NCBI GenBank assembly: GCA_959347315.1
Contig: OY365810.1
Location: 11,800,013 to 11,864,012 of the forward strand
Source: Bimastos eiseni
Taxonomy: Eukaryota > Annelida > Clitellata > Crassiclitellata > Lumbricidae
Reading direction: 5' to 3'
DNA length: 64,000 bases
The translations under genes were made by a program, and so were the position numbers. The stretch's first letter is position 1; every line of letters starts with the position of its first letter. This document shows positions 11,201 through 22,399 of this stretch, piece by piece. The notes under the pieces were generated by a model that saw nothing but the letters and a program-made list of their open reading frames with translations, made no database searches and was not told the DNA's origin.

Positions 11201-12972
11201 AATAAATTAATTAGAAATACGAGGCGTGCAGAAACGTTACTTGAGTACAACCCTTCACAGTTGTCACCTGGCACGCCTGAAAACAATCATCTCCTTTTGG
11301 TTGGCTCTGTAATCCTATAAGCAGACTTGGACGTCCAATATTGACATTCGTCCCGTTTTCCGGATCTCGACTTCAAGTTTATGTAATTGTAACTCTCTTC
11401 AACAGTGAGTCCAATAACATCATTTCGGTCTTCTCTTGCCTTGTTTTTCCTTTTCAATTTTCCTTCAATAAGAGTTATTTGGAGGGAGTCTCCACTCATT
11501 ATGATGCCCAACCATTTTCTTAGCGGGCTTTTAATTGTTTCTTCTGCGGAAACTTTATCGTCCGCCATCTGTAGTGTCTTTACTAAGCCTTGTCCTGCTT
11601 CCATCCAGCTTACTCTATCCACCCTTTGCCATATTCACATATCGATGGAAACCTATTATTTGTATAACGTTTCGTCATCATGGTCAATGTTTCTGATCCG
11701 TGTATATCACACTACGTGACATATTATTCGTTTCGTCAGAATCTTATTGAGCTTTCCTCATATTAATTAACCCGTCTTTTATCAAATGCATCTTTTTCTA
11801 TGGCAAATCCTCCCTCGATCTCTACATGTTTGACGCTTTGTAATCGTACTTCCTTGGCAACAGAATTCCCCAACTTCTTCAGTTTCTATTGATCTATGGT
11901 GATGCTTACTGGCGATTAATTTCATTTGCTTATCCTCACGATCTTTGTCTTTTGATGTTTATGTTCATATCATACTCCGATGGGTAACAGGACAATTATC
12001 CCACGGACAATTATCCCACGGACAATTACCTACGATGCAAGTAATCCCGGACAATAACCCCCGAATAGTATAAGGGTAAGACACGATATACATACATACA
12101 TACATACATACATACATACATACATACATACATACATACATACATACATACATACATACATACATACATACATACATGCATGCATACATACATACATACA
12201 TAGTTACATACATACATACATATATACATACATACATACATGCATACATATATACATATATACATACATACATACATAAATACATACATAAATACATAGT
12301 TACATGCATACATACATATAGACATACACACATACATACATACATACATACGTACATACATACACAGACGATTGGATTCAAAAGGTATATAAAGGATAAG
12401 TGTCAATATGCGAATCTAACGGTATTTGCGTTATATTTTATACGGGGTTCATTGTCCGGGGGTTATTTGCATCGGTGTAATTGTCCTAGATCCCTCCGTT
12501 GAGATCTCATTTAGTCGATCCATCATTTCCTGTAGCCCTTCTGGCTATTTGCCAGCTGGTCATCTGCGAATCCAGACGCACTCGTCAATCTTCCTCCCTA
12601 TGGTGCGCCCTCCGTCACCCTTTCGTCGTCTCTTGCATCATTCCTCAATGCCGATGTTGAAGAGTAATGGTGGTGAGAGTTGCCAGCCTAATCGACCTAA
12701 CACTTCTGGCTCCGAACATTCTCCTTCACATTTACAGTAAAACAATTAATGTGCCATTAATTTCAATTTGTTGCATCTTCATTATCATTTTCTTACAGTA
12801 AGTATTATATTCAACTGATTCATGATGCAGGTGCAGTTGTTCAGGGGCATCCGGTGGAACCACAACAACTGAAGCTACTGAAGTAACTGAAGCAACTGAA
12901 GCAATTGAAACAAATGAAACAACTGAAACACTAATTGTGGATGAGACAACTTTCATAACGGAGATGCCGTAG
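8276..12972 (+). CDS. Secreted cysteine-rich family protein, copy 2 (Thr/Glu-rich tail)
   Basis: Exons are 8276-8485 (ends TCC|GTAAGT, phase 0), 10410-10597 (ends AG|GTTCTA, phase 2) and 12831-12972. Joined, they give 179 residues. There is a signal peptide (about 1-20), a first domain with 'VIQWY', a core with 'VCYDC' and 'FGPCPGVT', then CSC and a Thr/Glu-rich tail ('TTTTEATEVTEATEA') likely to be O-glycosylated. Eight mature cysteines match copies 3-5. The exon 2 donor GTTCTA is weak; if unused, translation stops at 10602 after 'NRF', as in copy 1. Both forms may exist. Intron 1 carries a SINE. Intron 2 carries an RTE-like LINE relic split by an inverted-repeat element. The family function is unknown to me. 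An extracellular or mucosal role is inferred only from the signal peptide and tail. Confidence 0.7.
9020..9258 (-). mobile_element. tRNA-derived SINE (copy a)
   Basis: Read on the minus strand, the head carries an A-box-like TGGCCGATTGGTTAGAGCGG and a B-box-like GGTTCGACC near 9191-9200, as in tRNA-Ser/Leu. A shared body follows ('GTGCACGTCTGAACTT', 'AATATCAAATTTC'). It matches the plus-strand copies at 18926 and 40697. It sits in intron 1 of family copy 2. Confidence 0.8.
9911..9968. repeat. (ATC)n simple repeat
   Basis: About 60 bases of slightly interrupted ATC trinucleotides in intron 1 of copy 2. Confidence 0.85.
11990..12492. mobile_element. Inverted-repeat element carrying a CATA array
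   Basis: The left arm (about 12020-12070) reads GGACAATTACCTACGATGCA and continues with a second GGACAAT; the reverse complement of 12431-12485 reads GGACAATTACACCGATGCAA and continues similarly. The arms are about 50-55 bases, roughly three quarters identical. They enclose the (CATA)n array and about 60 bases of unique DNA. Extra GGACAATTATCCCAC units flank the left arm. It looks like a non-autonomous DNA transposon or foldback element. No transposase is present. Confidence 0.6.
12088..12365. repeat. (CATA)n tetranucleotide array
   Basis: About 280 bases of CATA units with occasional TGCA, TATA and TAAA variants. The Met-Tyr-Val-Cys frames on the minus strand and Ile-His-Thr-Tyr frames on the plus strand come from the repeat. 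Confidence 0.95.
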
Positions 12973-13368
12973 AATCTTCAGAATGGCACATGATAATCTG
13001 CGCAGTTGTCAGATCTGCATAACTGCAGTATTTTTAACAGTTTGTTGTCATCAAAGTGGTAGACCTACATTTGTAAATGAAAATATTTGCAAGTTTCAGG
13101 CATTGTTTAAAACTTTTCTTTCACTCGTCCACTCTAAATCCTGACATTAATTTTTAAAAGAACGTACTTTCTCCTATTTCCTTAAAACCGTTCTTTTTAG
13201 CCATACTGGAGTTCAGAGTGATTCGGAGTAGTTTTCTGGAATGGCTCCAAATAAATAGTCGATATAACTGAGAGAACGTTTGAGTCAATGAATAAATACA
13301 TAATACAAATGTTGACATTTTGGTATGCATGCCTTGGCTAAAAACAATCATATATTCTATTATTCCTA

Positions 13369-14275
13369 CATACACACATACATACATACATACATACTTA
13401 CATATATACATACATACATACTTACATATATAGATACATACATACTTACATATGTACATACATACATACATACATACATACATAAATACATACATACATA
13501 CAAACATACCTACATACATACATACATACTTACATACATGCATAAATACATACATACATACATGCATATATACATACATACATGCATATATACATACATA
13601 CATAAATACATACATACATACAAACATACATACATACATACTTACATACATGCATAAATACATACATACATACATGCATATATGCATACATACATACATG
13701 CATACATACATACATACATACATACATACATACATACATACATACATACATACATACATACATACATACATACATACATACATACATACATGCAAACATA
13801 TATACTTACATATATATATATACATACATACATATATACATACATACATAAATACGTACATACATATATACATGCATACATACATAAATACATACATACA
13901 TGCAAACATACATACATACATACATACTTACATACATGCATACATACATACATACATACATACATACATACATACATACATACATACATACATACATACA
14001 TACATACATACATACATACATACATACATAAATACATACATACATACAAACATACATGCAAACATATATACTTACATATATATATATATACATACATACA
14101 TATATACATACATACATAAATACGTACATACATACATACATGCATACATACATAAATACATACATACATGCAAACATACATACATACATACATACTTACA
14201 TACATGCATAAATACATACATACATACATACATGCATATATACATACATACATACATGTATACATACTTACATAC

Positions 14276-14306
<31 letters not shown>

Positions 14307-14536
14307 CATACATACATACATACATACATACATACAAACAAACATACATACATACATAAATACATACATACAAACATACATACATACATAAACACATACA
14401 TACAAACATACATGCAAACATATATACATACATATATATATACATACATACATACATATGTACATACATACATAAATACGTACATACATACATACATGCA
14501 TACATACATACATGCATAGATGCATGCATACATAGG
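13369..14536. repeat. Long (TACA)n array with higher-order structure
   Basis: About 1.17 kb of TACA units. Variant words (TGCAAACATA, ACTTACATATATAT, AAATACG) recur in order near 13798-13890, 14063-14160 and again about 14415-14510, showing that blocks of about 265 bases or more were duplicated. Long open frames here are artefacts. Confidence 0.95.
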
Positions 14537-15010
14537 CTATATACACACAAGGGCTAAGTCAAGTCAGTCTGGGAATGAGAACTACGGTGTCTTTATATAT
14601 TTAACTACAGTTTATATGATGCTCTAGATTGCAAACCTCCGTGATGAATCGATCGCATCGGAAGGCCCACCATACGACACTGAAGATCTGCATAGACCTA
14701 CGTACATAATTACAAATACTAAGTACGGAACATAATATTCTACACGGTTTCCTAAGATTTTCATCTCACAAGTTAGCAGAATACATCAGCAATCATGATT
14801 TATGTGCGACTGAAGCAGCATTTTTTGCTAACAGTAGAAATAATAATATTAAATGCGATGCAAAAACAAGGCTGCGGCAATTGCAGGTGTTTATACCTGT
14901 TACATGTTACCAATATCTTTTATCACTGCAATTTGTCTAACGCAAGTTTGCATATTCACCGTAATGACGGGACATGAGAATTGAAGATTCGACATTAAAA
15001 TATTAATCGA

Positions 15011-15038
15011 TTTTATCGTCTAATTAAGTCGTGTCGTA
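15011..15038 (+). promoter_or_regulatory. Conserved upstream block shared by copies 3 and 5
   Basis: The 28 bases starting TTTTATCGTCTAATTAA recur with one mismatch at 30858-30885. They start 196 and 194 bases before the respective ATGs, and more of the surrounding 5' flank is similar. This may be a promoter element or simply recent duplication. Confidence 0.4.
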
Positions 15039-15155
15039 CCCACGTAGACAACTGATACAATCTTTAAGTCACTTAACGTCAGTCACTGATATCTGGCCGA
15101 AATTGATTTTCATTTACATTTTTTACCCAATGTGATTAGTGTAGAGTTTGTAAAG

Positions 15156-15163
15156 CTATAAAT
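15156..15163 (+). promoter_or_regulatory. TATA-like box of family copy 3
   Basis: CTATAAAT starts 51 bases before the ATG at 15207. Confidence 0.5.
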
Positions 15164-15206
15164 TTGTGAGTTTAGTAACAGAAAACACGTCAAAAGAACC
15201 AGCACG

Positions 15207-18200
15207 ATGACACGCTCCTATCTGATGTGCCTCATTTTCTTCACTACGTATATGTATGACGTAGGAAGAAGCCTTACGATAGACATGAACGCTCTTCGCT
15301 GTAAAGAGGTGGAAATGGCTGTTAGGCAAGCTATCTTCTGGAAAGTGGATGAAATTCGAAGCATTATCCAGTGGTACCTACCTGGAATTCAGCTAATTGA
15401 CCTTGAACATTGCACAGTAAGTGTGGTTTGGGCGTCTGTATTATAGTATGCCCATTTACGGGCCCTAACATTGGCAGAAGTGATGAGAAAACGAATCCTA
15501 TCATCTTAGATGAGATGTCTGCCCGGGCTGTGGGTTATCCCCAGAACCGAAGTCTCGAGATTGAATTAGGTCTCGGGAAATATGACAGCGTTGATGGATT
15601 AAAGTAGACAATTTTATTGCCGTATGTGACGCGTGACACTCTGGACGATGGCGCTATATAAAAGTCATCGACCGACAGCGGAGGCGTATGAGGACTACGG
15701 ATGAGAATGTCTACCTGAAACCTCAGAAGAGAGACATCAATGGATATCACCTGAAGCAGACAGCCTCAATACAGACGACCAGGATTATGCAAAGATCATC
15801 GGGGTGTCAAACAACGAAACCCGACACCGCGAGGCAGATGTCAGAGACGACTGTCCCTTCCATCTCTACGACCCACACACAAGAAATTCATGAATCAGTC
15901 GAAGATTTGGTCTGGACCGGCTGGTTGACACGGATCATGAATAGGGGACAATTCCGATACGAATGGCACAACCCACTAGGCGGTATAACGATGATAATGA
16001 AATTTGATCCCTGGGACATGTCTATGACACTGACCAGGACCAGTCATACAGCCGCTAGTAAAACAGTAATTGGACGCCCCTAGGAATCTGACGTTACGCT
16101 AGGGACGCCAAGACCCGACCAACCAGGGTTTAGTAATGGTTTCTGCAGATGACCTGTCGTCCAATAGAGTTATGCTTTGGGATGGCGAAGGAAATCGCCT
16201 CTAGAAGGATTCATATAGCGTAGCAAGCAAAGAAATGGGGACTTGTTTCGGAACTTGGGGAGACGTAGGTCGTTCTGACGATAAGGGTAATCAACGTAGT
16301 TGGGAATCCCGTCTCCAATGTAAACCAGGGAAACATTTCTAAAAGACACTAATAACTCCAGTAAGTGCAGATAGGATGAGTGGTGTGTATATGTTTAATT
16401 AAATATACATATTAAAACCATCAAGTGTGTCGTGTTGCCGAGCTTGGTGATAGTGGAAAGAACCAGCGGGTACTCTCGTCATCAAGAAGAAGGACTGGTG
16501 AGAGTGAAACCCGCGACACCGTATATAAATGGAATATTTACATTTTCATTGTGCAATTTGTCTGGAAATGGTCCTACTCGCTGTTGTTGTCCTGGTCGGT
16601 GAAAGTGCCTCGAAACGTAACAGCGTTAAAACGTTGCATGGTTGACGAGATTCGTTGGCAGAGGAAAGAGGTTTCTTTTGGGTGCACCGAGACCATACTG
16701 AGGATTTGTACAAGGTCAGATAAAAAGACTAGGCATTCGTTATTTATCAGGCCCATGGTCTCTTTGCATTAAATAATTTATAGATTTGAATAATATTTGG
16801 AAACAGTCTGTTTGTTGCAAACTGGCCCTCTGACACCGCCATGCCTCAATTGCACAAGCTTCGAATAATACTGCAACCACCCTCCGTGGCTGTCTCTCTG
16901 TCTTGACGGACTGACCTCTTGGAATTGACCTGACTACGGTTTTGGATTTGATGCACCATCGATTGATGCACCCAGCATTAGACACGGGCGAAATAAAAGT
17001 GCTGATTAATACAAATTATATTATGTGGAGAAGCAGAAAGCAACACCTGCCTGATGCACATGTGAGTTACCAGAATCAACTTAAAGTTTGAGTTTATATA
17101 TATAATATATATATCTTTAAAATTCAGCCAGCAATGGAGCAGCCTAAATAGATAACTTGTTACTTCCTCAACGTCTAACAAGGATAGTCTATCTGGGTGT
17201 TAAAATTCATCAAGGACGAGCCATGATAAAGTATTGCGCAGTATATATTATTACTTTACAGTGCAATCACGCGGTCTGGGGGCTTGGAAGCATCAGTAAG
17301 ATTCAAATATCTTCAAGTAAAGGTCAAAAGGCAACTACAAAACATGTGTGCTACGGCTGCAGAAGCGTAGAGATTCCAGTCCAGGACTATTCATTCTCTC
17401 AGGATGACCCTATGAATGGATCGGCCTCGAAAACATTTGGACCATGCGAAGGAATTACAGTCTTCAGGTAATTAACGTAAAACAGCAAATATGTGATTCT
17501 GTTGTCTAAATCATGTTATCTGACTACAATTATTACACAGGCATTACTATGAGGAGTCGTTCGTCTAGCAAATTATATGAGAAGGCATATGAGAAGGCGT
17601 TTGACTGTGGACATCCGGTGAAAAGTGTACAGTCACCCGACAAGCCACTGCCTGCAAATATCTGCTTTCCATCAATAGCAATGTTTAGGCCTACTGGCGA
17701 TTCATTTCCTTTGCTAATCTTAATGATCTTTGAATTGTGATGTTTATATGTACGTCTATATCATACTGCGTTGAGTTCTCATAAATTTTAACCGATCAAT
17801 CTTTTCCTGTTGCCTTGCTGGCTACTTTACAGCTGCGAATCTAAAATTTATCGTCAATATTCCTCTCAACTTTTCTACCTCCGTCGCCTCTCCATTGCCT
17901 CTCGTATTAATTCCTCAATGCAGTTGTTGAAGAATATTGGTGGTAGTGGGATTCCGTGCCCCACAAATCGATCTGTCACACCTGATTCCGATAATATTCG
18001 TCATTATCTCTCTGAAATTCGTAGAAACAACCAATGCACCATTGATTAAAATGTGTTGCATCATTATTATCATTTTCTTAAAATAATATTGTTTTCATTT
18101 GAACCATGGTGCAGGTGCAGTTGTTCAGATGCAACCACTACAAGTAAAGCAATGGTGACAACTAAAGCAATTGAAACAACTGGTCCAACTAAAACAACAA

Positions 18201-18232
18201 TCGATGAGATTACAACAGGAGCCATGGATTAG
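15207..18232 (+). CDS. Secreted cysteine-rich family protein, copy 3 (Thr/Lys-rich tail)
   Basis: Exons are 15207-15416 (ACA|GTAAGT), 17262-17467 (AG|GTAATT) and 18115-18232. Joined, they give 177 residues. A signal peptide covers about residues 1-22. Cysteines fall at about 32, 69, 71, 100, 103, 132, 140 and 142. Two CxC pairs are formed across the exon junctions (69/71, and 140/142 at the start of exon 3). Exon 2 reads 'GLGSIS', then 'VCYGC', 'VQDYSFSQDDPMNG' and 'FGPCEGIT'. The tail is Thr-rich with Lys and Glu ('TTKAIETTGPTKTT'). Exons 1-2 most resemble copy 5, whereas exon 3 and its upstream intron resemble copy 2, so the gene looks recombinant. Intron 1 carries a retrotransposon fragment at 16574-16770, intron 2 an RTE-like relic. 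Function is not recognised. Confidence 0.8.
16574..16770 (-). pseudogene. 3' fragment of the 34.6-kb type non-LTR retrotransposon
   Basis: On the minus strand this encodes 'KETSFLCQRISSTMQRFNAV' followed by 'FRGTF', closely matching 'RETTHLFQRLSICTQRFNAV' and 'FRGSF' at the end of the element at 34586-37166. Only the last 50 or so codons are present. It lies in intron 1 of copy 3, in the opposite orientation. Confidence 0.7.
17740..18045 (-). pseudogene. RTE-like reverse transcriptase relic in intron 2 of copy 3
   Basis: The minus strand of about 17880-17980 translates to 'GHGIPLPPIFFNNCIEELIR' followed by 'EAMERRR', the region around the 'QG.PLSP' motif of LINE reverse transcriptases. The plus-strand DNA aligns base by base, with differences, to 12510-12780 in intron 2 of copy 2. 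This shows common descent of the two introns together with the adjoining third exons. Confidence 0.6.
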
Positions 18233-18239
18233 AATCTTC

Positions 18240-20300
18240 AGAACTGAGCATATTAATCAGCGCAACTGTCAGATCTGCAGTTTACTAGTTTCGCGAGTGA
18301 CGCTTATACTCAGCGTAGACCTATACATGATACATATGTCGCAGATTAAAATAAATAAATTGATTCATTGATTATTCCTATTTTATTTTCACTTTATTAA
18401 TATTCATCTCTGTGTGGCACCAATGTACTATGCATAACACTGCATAGGTCTCCCGGTCACTTTTACTGGTCCGTCGTCAAGGTGTTAATAAACGAGCCGC
18501 TAGCGTTGACTACCAACAGTCTCGTGGATCTCATGACATTTTGGCCATGCTATAGACAAAAGCGCTGTCTGGTGTACTTAAATATTGCTTAGTCTACCCA
18601 CATATCATTGGCGTTCATCTGTCCGTCTCTATGTATCTAACTCTGTTAGTAGTTCCGTTGGCATGCAAGGTGACTCGTGCTCAGTGCCGTTTATTCTAGT
18701 ACAGCTAAACGGCAGTTCATCAAAAGCATGCGACTGTTTCCGACAGCCTGAACGTGTGTGTATTTCTATTACAAATCTTCTGCTACTCAGAGTTCACCCA
18801 ACGCATGGTCTTGCTCGGTTTCCAAACTACAACTCCCGCCAAAACTGCGACTGCGATCTGATGTTGATTTATTGACATTGACTGCAGCTTCAACTCCTGC
18901 CCTATCACAAATGATCCTATGATCAACAGTGGCCGATTGGTTAAAGCGGTTAGCCCCTAATGCTCAAGTGTGCGCTGGGCGACCGGGTTCGACCCTCGTC
19001 CGGGGGCGTCACTGTGTAAGGTTCTTGAGCACGTCCTTCGCGCACAATTGCTCTGTAGTACAACTGCAATTTCGCCGTCCAGGCGTGTGTTTTATGCACT
19101 TCTGAGCAAAAGATGTTGGAAGAAGGGCGGTATCAAATTTCGGTAATAAATAAACAATTTAGTTTGGTAGGTAAAGCGTTACGATTTCATTTTCCATTTA
19201 AGTCTACACAACTAGCTCACAATGTTGCAATTTAACCTGACCGGGTCAATTCCGATTACCATCAGAGTACATGTACATGCAGTGTTTCCGTAAATTGCAA
19301 GTTAGAATTGCAAGTTAAATCTATGCTAATATTTTAACAGTGATGCAATTTTTGTTCTTACTTTTGGTACAATCTGTTTGAAGTGGACAAACACCTGGAT
19401 TCATGGCCATACTTTTATAAAAGATATTGTTGTTTGTTCTCTGTACAGACATCCTTAATTGACACATTCATTGGCTTTTCTGTATTTGTCGGCCTTTGAA
19501 CAATTAGCCTGGGTGAGGTCAATATCTTTCTCATTCGGTCATTCTATGAATTATCTATTAACTCTTTACTTTTAGCAGTTATGTGATACGCATGAATTAT
19601 ATTAATGTGACAATAGACGATTACTGTTTCCCATGTTATGGCACAAAGGTTTCAACAACTTTAATTAAAAGTGCGTTTCGTTCATATTGGACAAATTTGG
19701 AGCGTTCGAGACCCTTCAGGAGATTTCGCATAACGGTCTTGAATGTGTTCAAGCCTGTCTTTGTTATCAAGATACACAGTGTACAAGTTGGCGATTGTGC
19801 CTCGAAGCCAATCAATCAATCAATGAATATAGCGTCTCATTAAAAGCTAGCGTACGAATAACAAGGCAGATTTATCTGAAAAGGGTAGCATTATGTTTAA
19901 ATCAAAACATGTTTTTGTCGAGTATCCTAGAAAAAATATCAGGAGCAATAGAGAACAATGAATGTTCTTTTGGATTATTTTTTTGACTTAACTAGTTTGA
20001 CAATTTGACAATTGTGCACCATAACATTCCACTGAAATTGCCCCTCTGACTCAACGACATTACATATCAACTACAATGCCATTAGCCAAGTGACCTCAAC
20101 CAAATTTCAAGATGTAATGATAATTGGACCAGCATATACTATGGAAAGATTACCTATGAAACGCTTTATTACACGCTGACCATCCTTACCTTGATTGCTG
20201 CAATTTAATACGATTCTCTATTTATAAAGGGTTACCTAGCATCCTTCAATAACGAGCTGTACTGTTCATTGCTGGTTCTCCGTACGTTGACCATATCTAT
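18240..20300. other. Intergenic stretch with one SINE
   Basis: Outside the SINE at 18926-19150 I find no supported gene. Open frames at 19583-19986 are discussed under rejected items. Confidence 0.4.
18926..19150 (+). mobile_element. tRNA-derived SINE (copy b)
   Basis: The head reads GTGGCCGATTGGTTAAAGCG (A box) and, about 40 bases on, GGGTTCGACCCTC (B box), typical of tRNA-Ser/Leu with a long variable arm. The body then shows 'GCGCACAATTGCTCTG' and 'GGCGTGTGTTTTATGCACTT', shared with copies a and c. The head is too degraded and too extended at its 3' side to be a working tRNA gene. Confidence 0.8.
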
Positions 20301-20314
20301 GTTTTTCTTGACAC

Positions 20315-21605
20315 ATATATATATATATATGGATATATATATATATATGGATATATATATATATATGGATATATATATATATATATGGATATATATATAT
20401 ATATATGGATATATATATATATATGGATATATATATATATATGGATATATATATATATATGGATATATATATATATATGGATATATATATATATATGGAT
20501 ATATATATATATATATGGATATATATATATATATGGATATATATATATATATGGATATATATATATATATGGATATATATATATATATGGATATATATAT
20601 ATATATGGATATATATATATATATGGATATATATATATATATATGGATATATATATATATATATGGATATATATATATATATGGATATATATATATATAT
20701 GGATATATATATATATATGGATATATATATATATATGGATATATATATATATATGGATATATATATATATATGGATATATATATATATATATGGATATAT
20801 ATATATATATGGATATATATATATATATGGATATATATATATATATGGATATATATATATATATGGATATATATATATATATATGGATATATATATATAT
20901 ATATGGATATATATATATATATGGATATATATATATATATGGATATATATATATATATATGGATATATATATATATATGGATATATATATATATATGGAT
21001 ATATATATATATATGGATATATATATATATATGGATATATATATATATATGGATATATATATATATATGGATATATATATATATATGGATATATATATAT
21101 ATATATGGATATATATATATATATATGGATATATATATATATATATGGATATATATATATATATGGATATATATATATATATGGATATATATATATATAT
21201 ATGGATATATATATATATATGGATATATATATATATATGGATATATATATATATATATGGATATATATATATATATGGATATATATATATATATATGGAT
21301 ATATATATATATATAGATATATATATATATATGGATATATATATATATATGGATATATATATATATATATATGGATATATATATATATATATGGATATAT
21401 ATATATATATGGATATATATATATATATGGATATATATATATATATGGATATATATATATATATGGATATATATATATATATATGGATATATATATATAT
21501 ATATGGATATATATATATATATGGATATATATATATATATGGATATATATATATATATATGGATATATATATATATATATGGATATATATATATATATCC
21601 ATATA

Positions 21606-21636
<31 letters not shown>

Positions 21637-22047
21637 GGATATATATATATATATGGATATATATATATATATGGATATATATATATATATGGATATATAT
21701 ATATATATATGGATATATATATATATATATATATATATCGATATATATATATATATGGATATATATATATATATATGGATATATATATATATATGGATAT
21801 ATATATATATATATATGGATATATATATATATATATGGATATATATATATATATGGATATATATATATATATGGATATATATATATATATGGATATATAT
21901 ATATATATGGATATATATATATATATATGGATATATATATATATATGGATATATATATATATATGGATATATATATATATATGGATATATATATATATAT
22001 ATGGATATATATATATATATATGGATATATATATATATATCCATATA

Positions 22048-22078
<31 letters not shown>

Positions 22079-22393
22079 GGATATATATATATATATGGAT
22101 ATATATATATATATGGATATATATATATATATGGATATATATATATATATATGGATATATATATATATATATATATATATCGATATATATATATATATGG
22201 ATATATATATATATATGGATATATATATATATATGGATATATATATATATATATGGATATATATATATATATGGATATATATATATATATGGATATATAT
22301 ATATATATATGGATATATATATATATATGGATATATATATATATATGGATATATATATATATATGGATATATATATATATATGGATATATATG
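20315..22393. repeat. 2.1-kb AT minisatellite, unit GGATATATATATATATAT
   Basis: More than 100 head-to-tail units of 18 bases, mixed with 20-base and a few longer units, differ only in the number of AT steps. Two rare variant junctions (ATATCCATAT at 21599 and 22041; ATATCGATAT at 21739 and 22181) are each spaced exactly 442 bases apart, so a 442-bp block was duplicated. The 300-750-residue Tyr/Ile frames on both strands are artefacts. Confidence 0.95.
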
Positions 22394-22399
22394 TATGAC

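Larger units (their letters stand above)
11284..12740 (-). pseudogene. RTE-like LINE relic split by another element
   Basis: On the minus strand 12510-12740 resembles the reverse transcriptase region around the 'QG.PLSP..FN..IEE' motif. The same segment is clearer in the paralogous relic at 17740-18045. Then 11290-11640 gives the C-terminal signature 'WLGIIMSGDSLQITLIEGKL' followed by 'LTVEESY'. The middle is occupied by the inverted-repeat element at 11990-12492. All frames are broken. Confidence 0.6.

Noticed and set aside
11965..14550. Long frames rich in Met-Tyr-Val-Cys or Ile-His-Thr-Tyr
   Set aside because: Direct translations of CATA/TACA arrays, with no unique sequence.
15688..16083. 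131-codon frame in intron 1 of copy 3
   Set aside because: No domain, no signal peptide, no homologue in the paralogous introns; probably chance in a less AT-rich segment.
18926..19010. tRNA-Ser or tRNA-Leu gene
   Set aside because: A and B boxes are present, but the acceptor and anticodon stems do not pair convincingly and the sequence continues into a SINE body shared with two other copies.
19583..19986. Possible PAN/apple-like exon with clustered Cys (CVQACLCYQDTQC)
   Set aside because: The spacing is suggestive, but there is no clear acceptor or donor, the frame runs into a (CAAT)n-like run, and no neighbouring exon supports it.
20315..22393. CRISPR-like regular array
   Set aside because: Units are contiguous with no unique spacers, and the genome is clearly eukaryotic with split genes.
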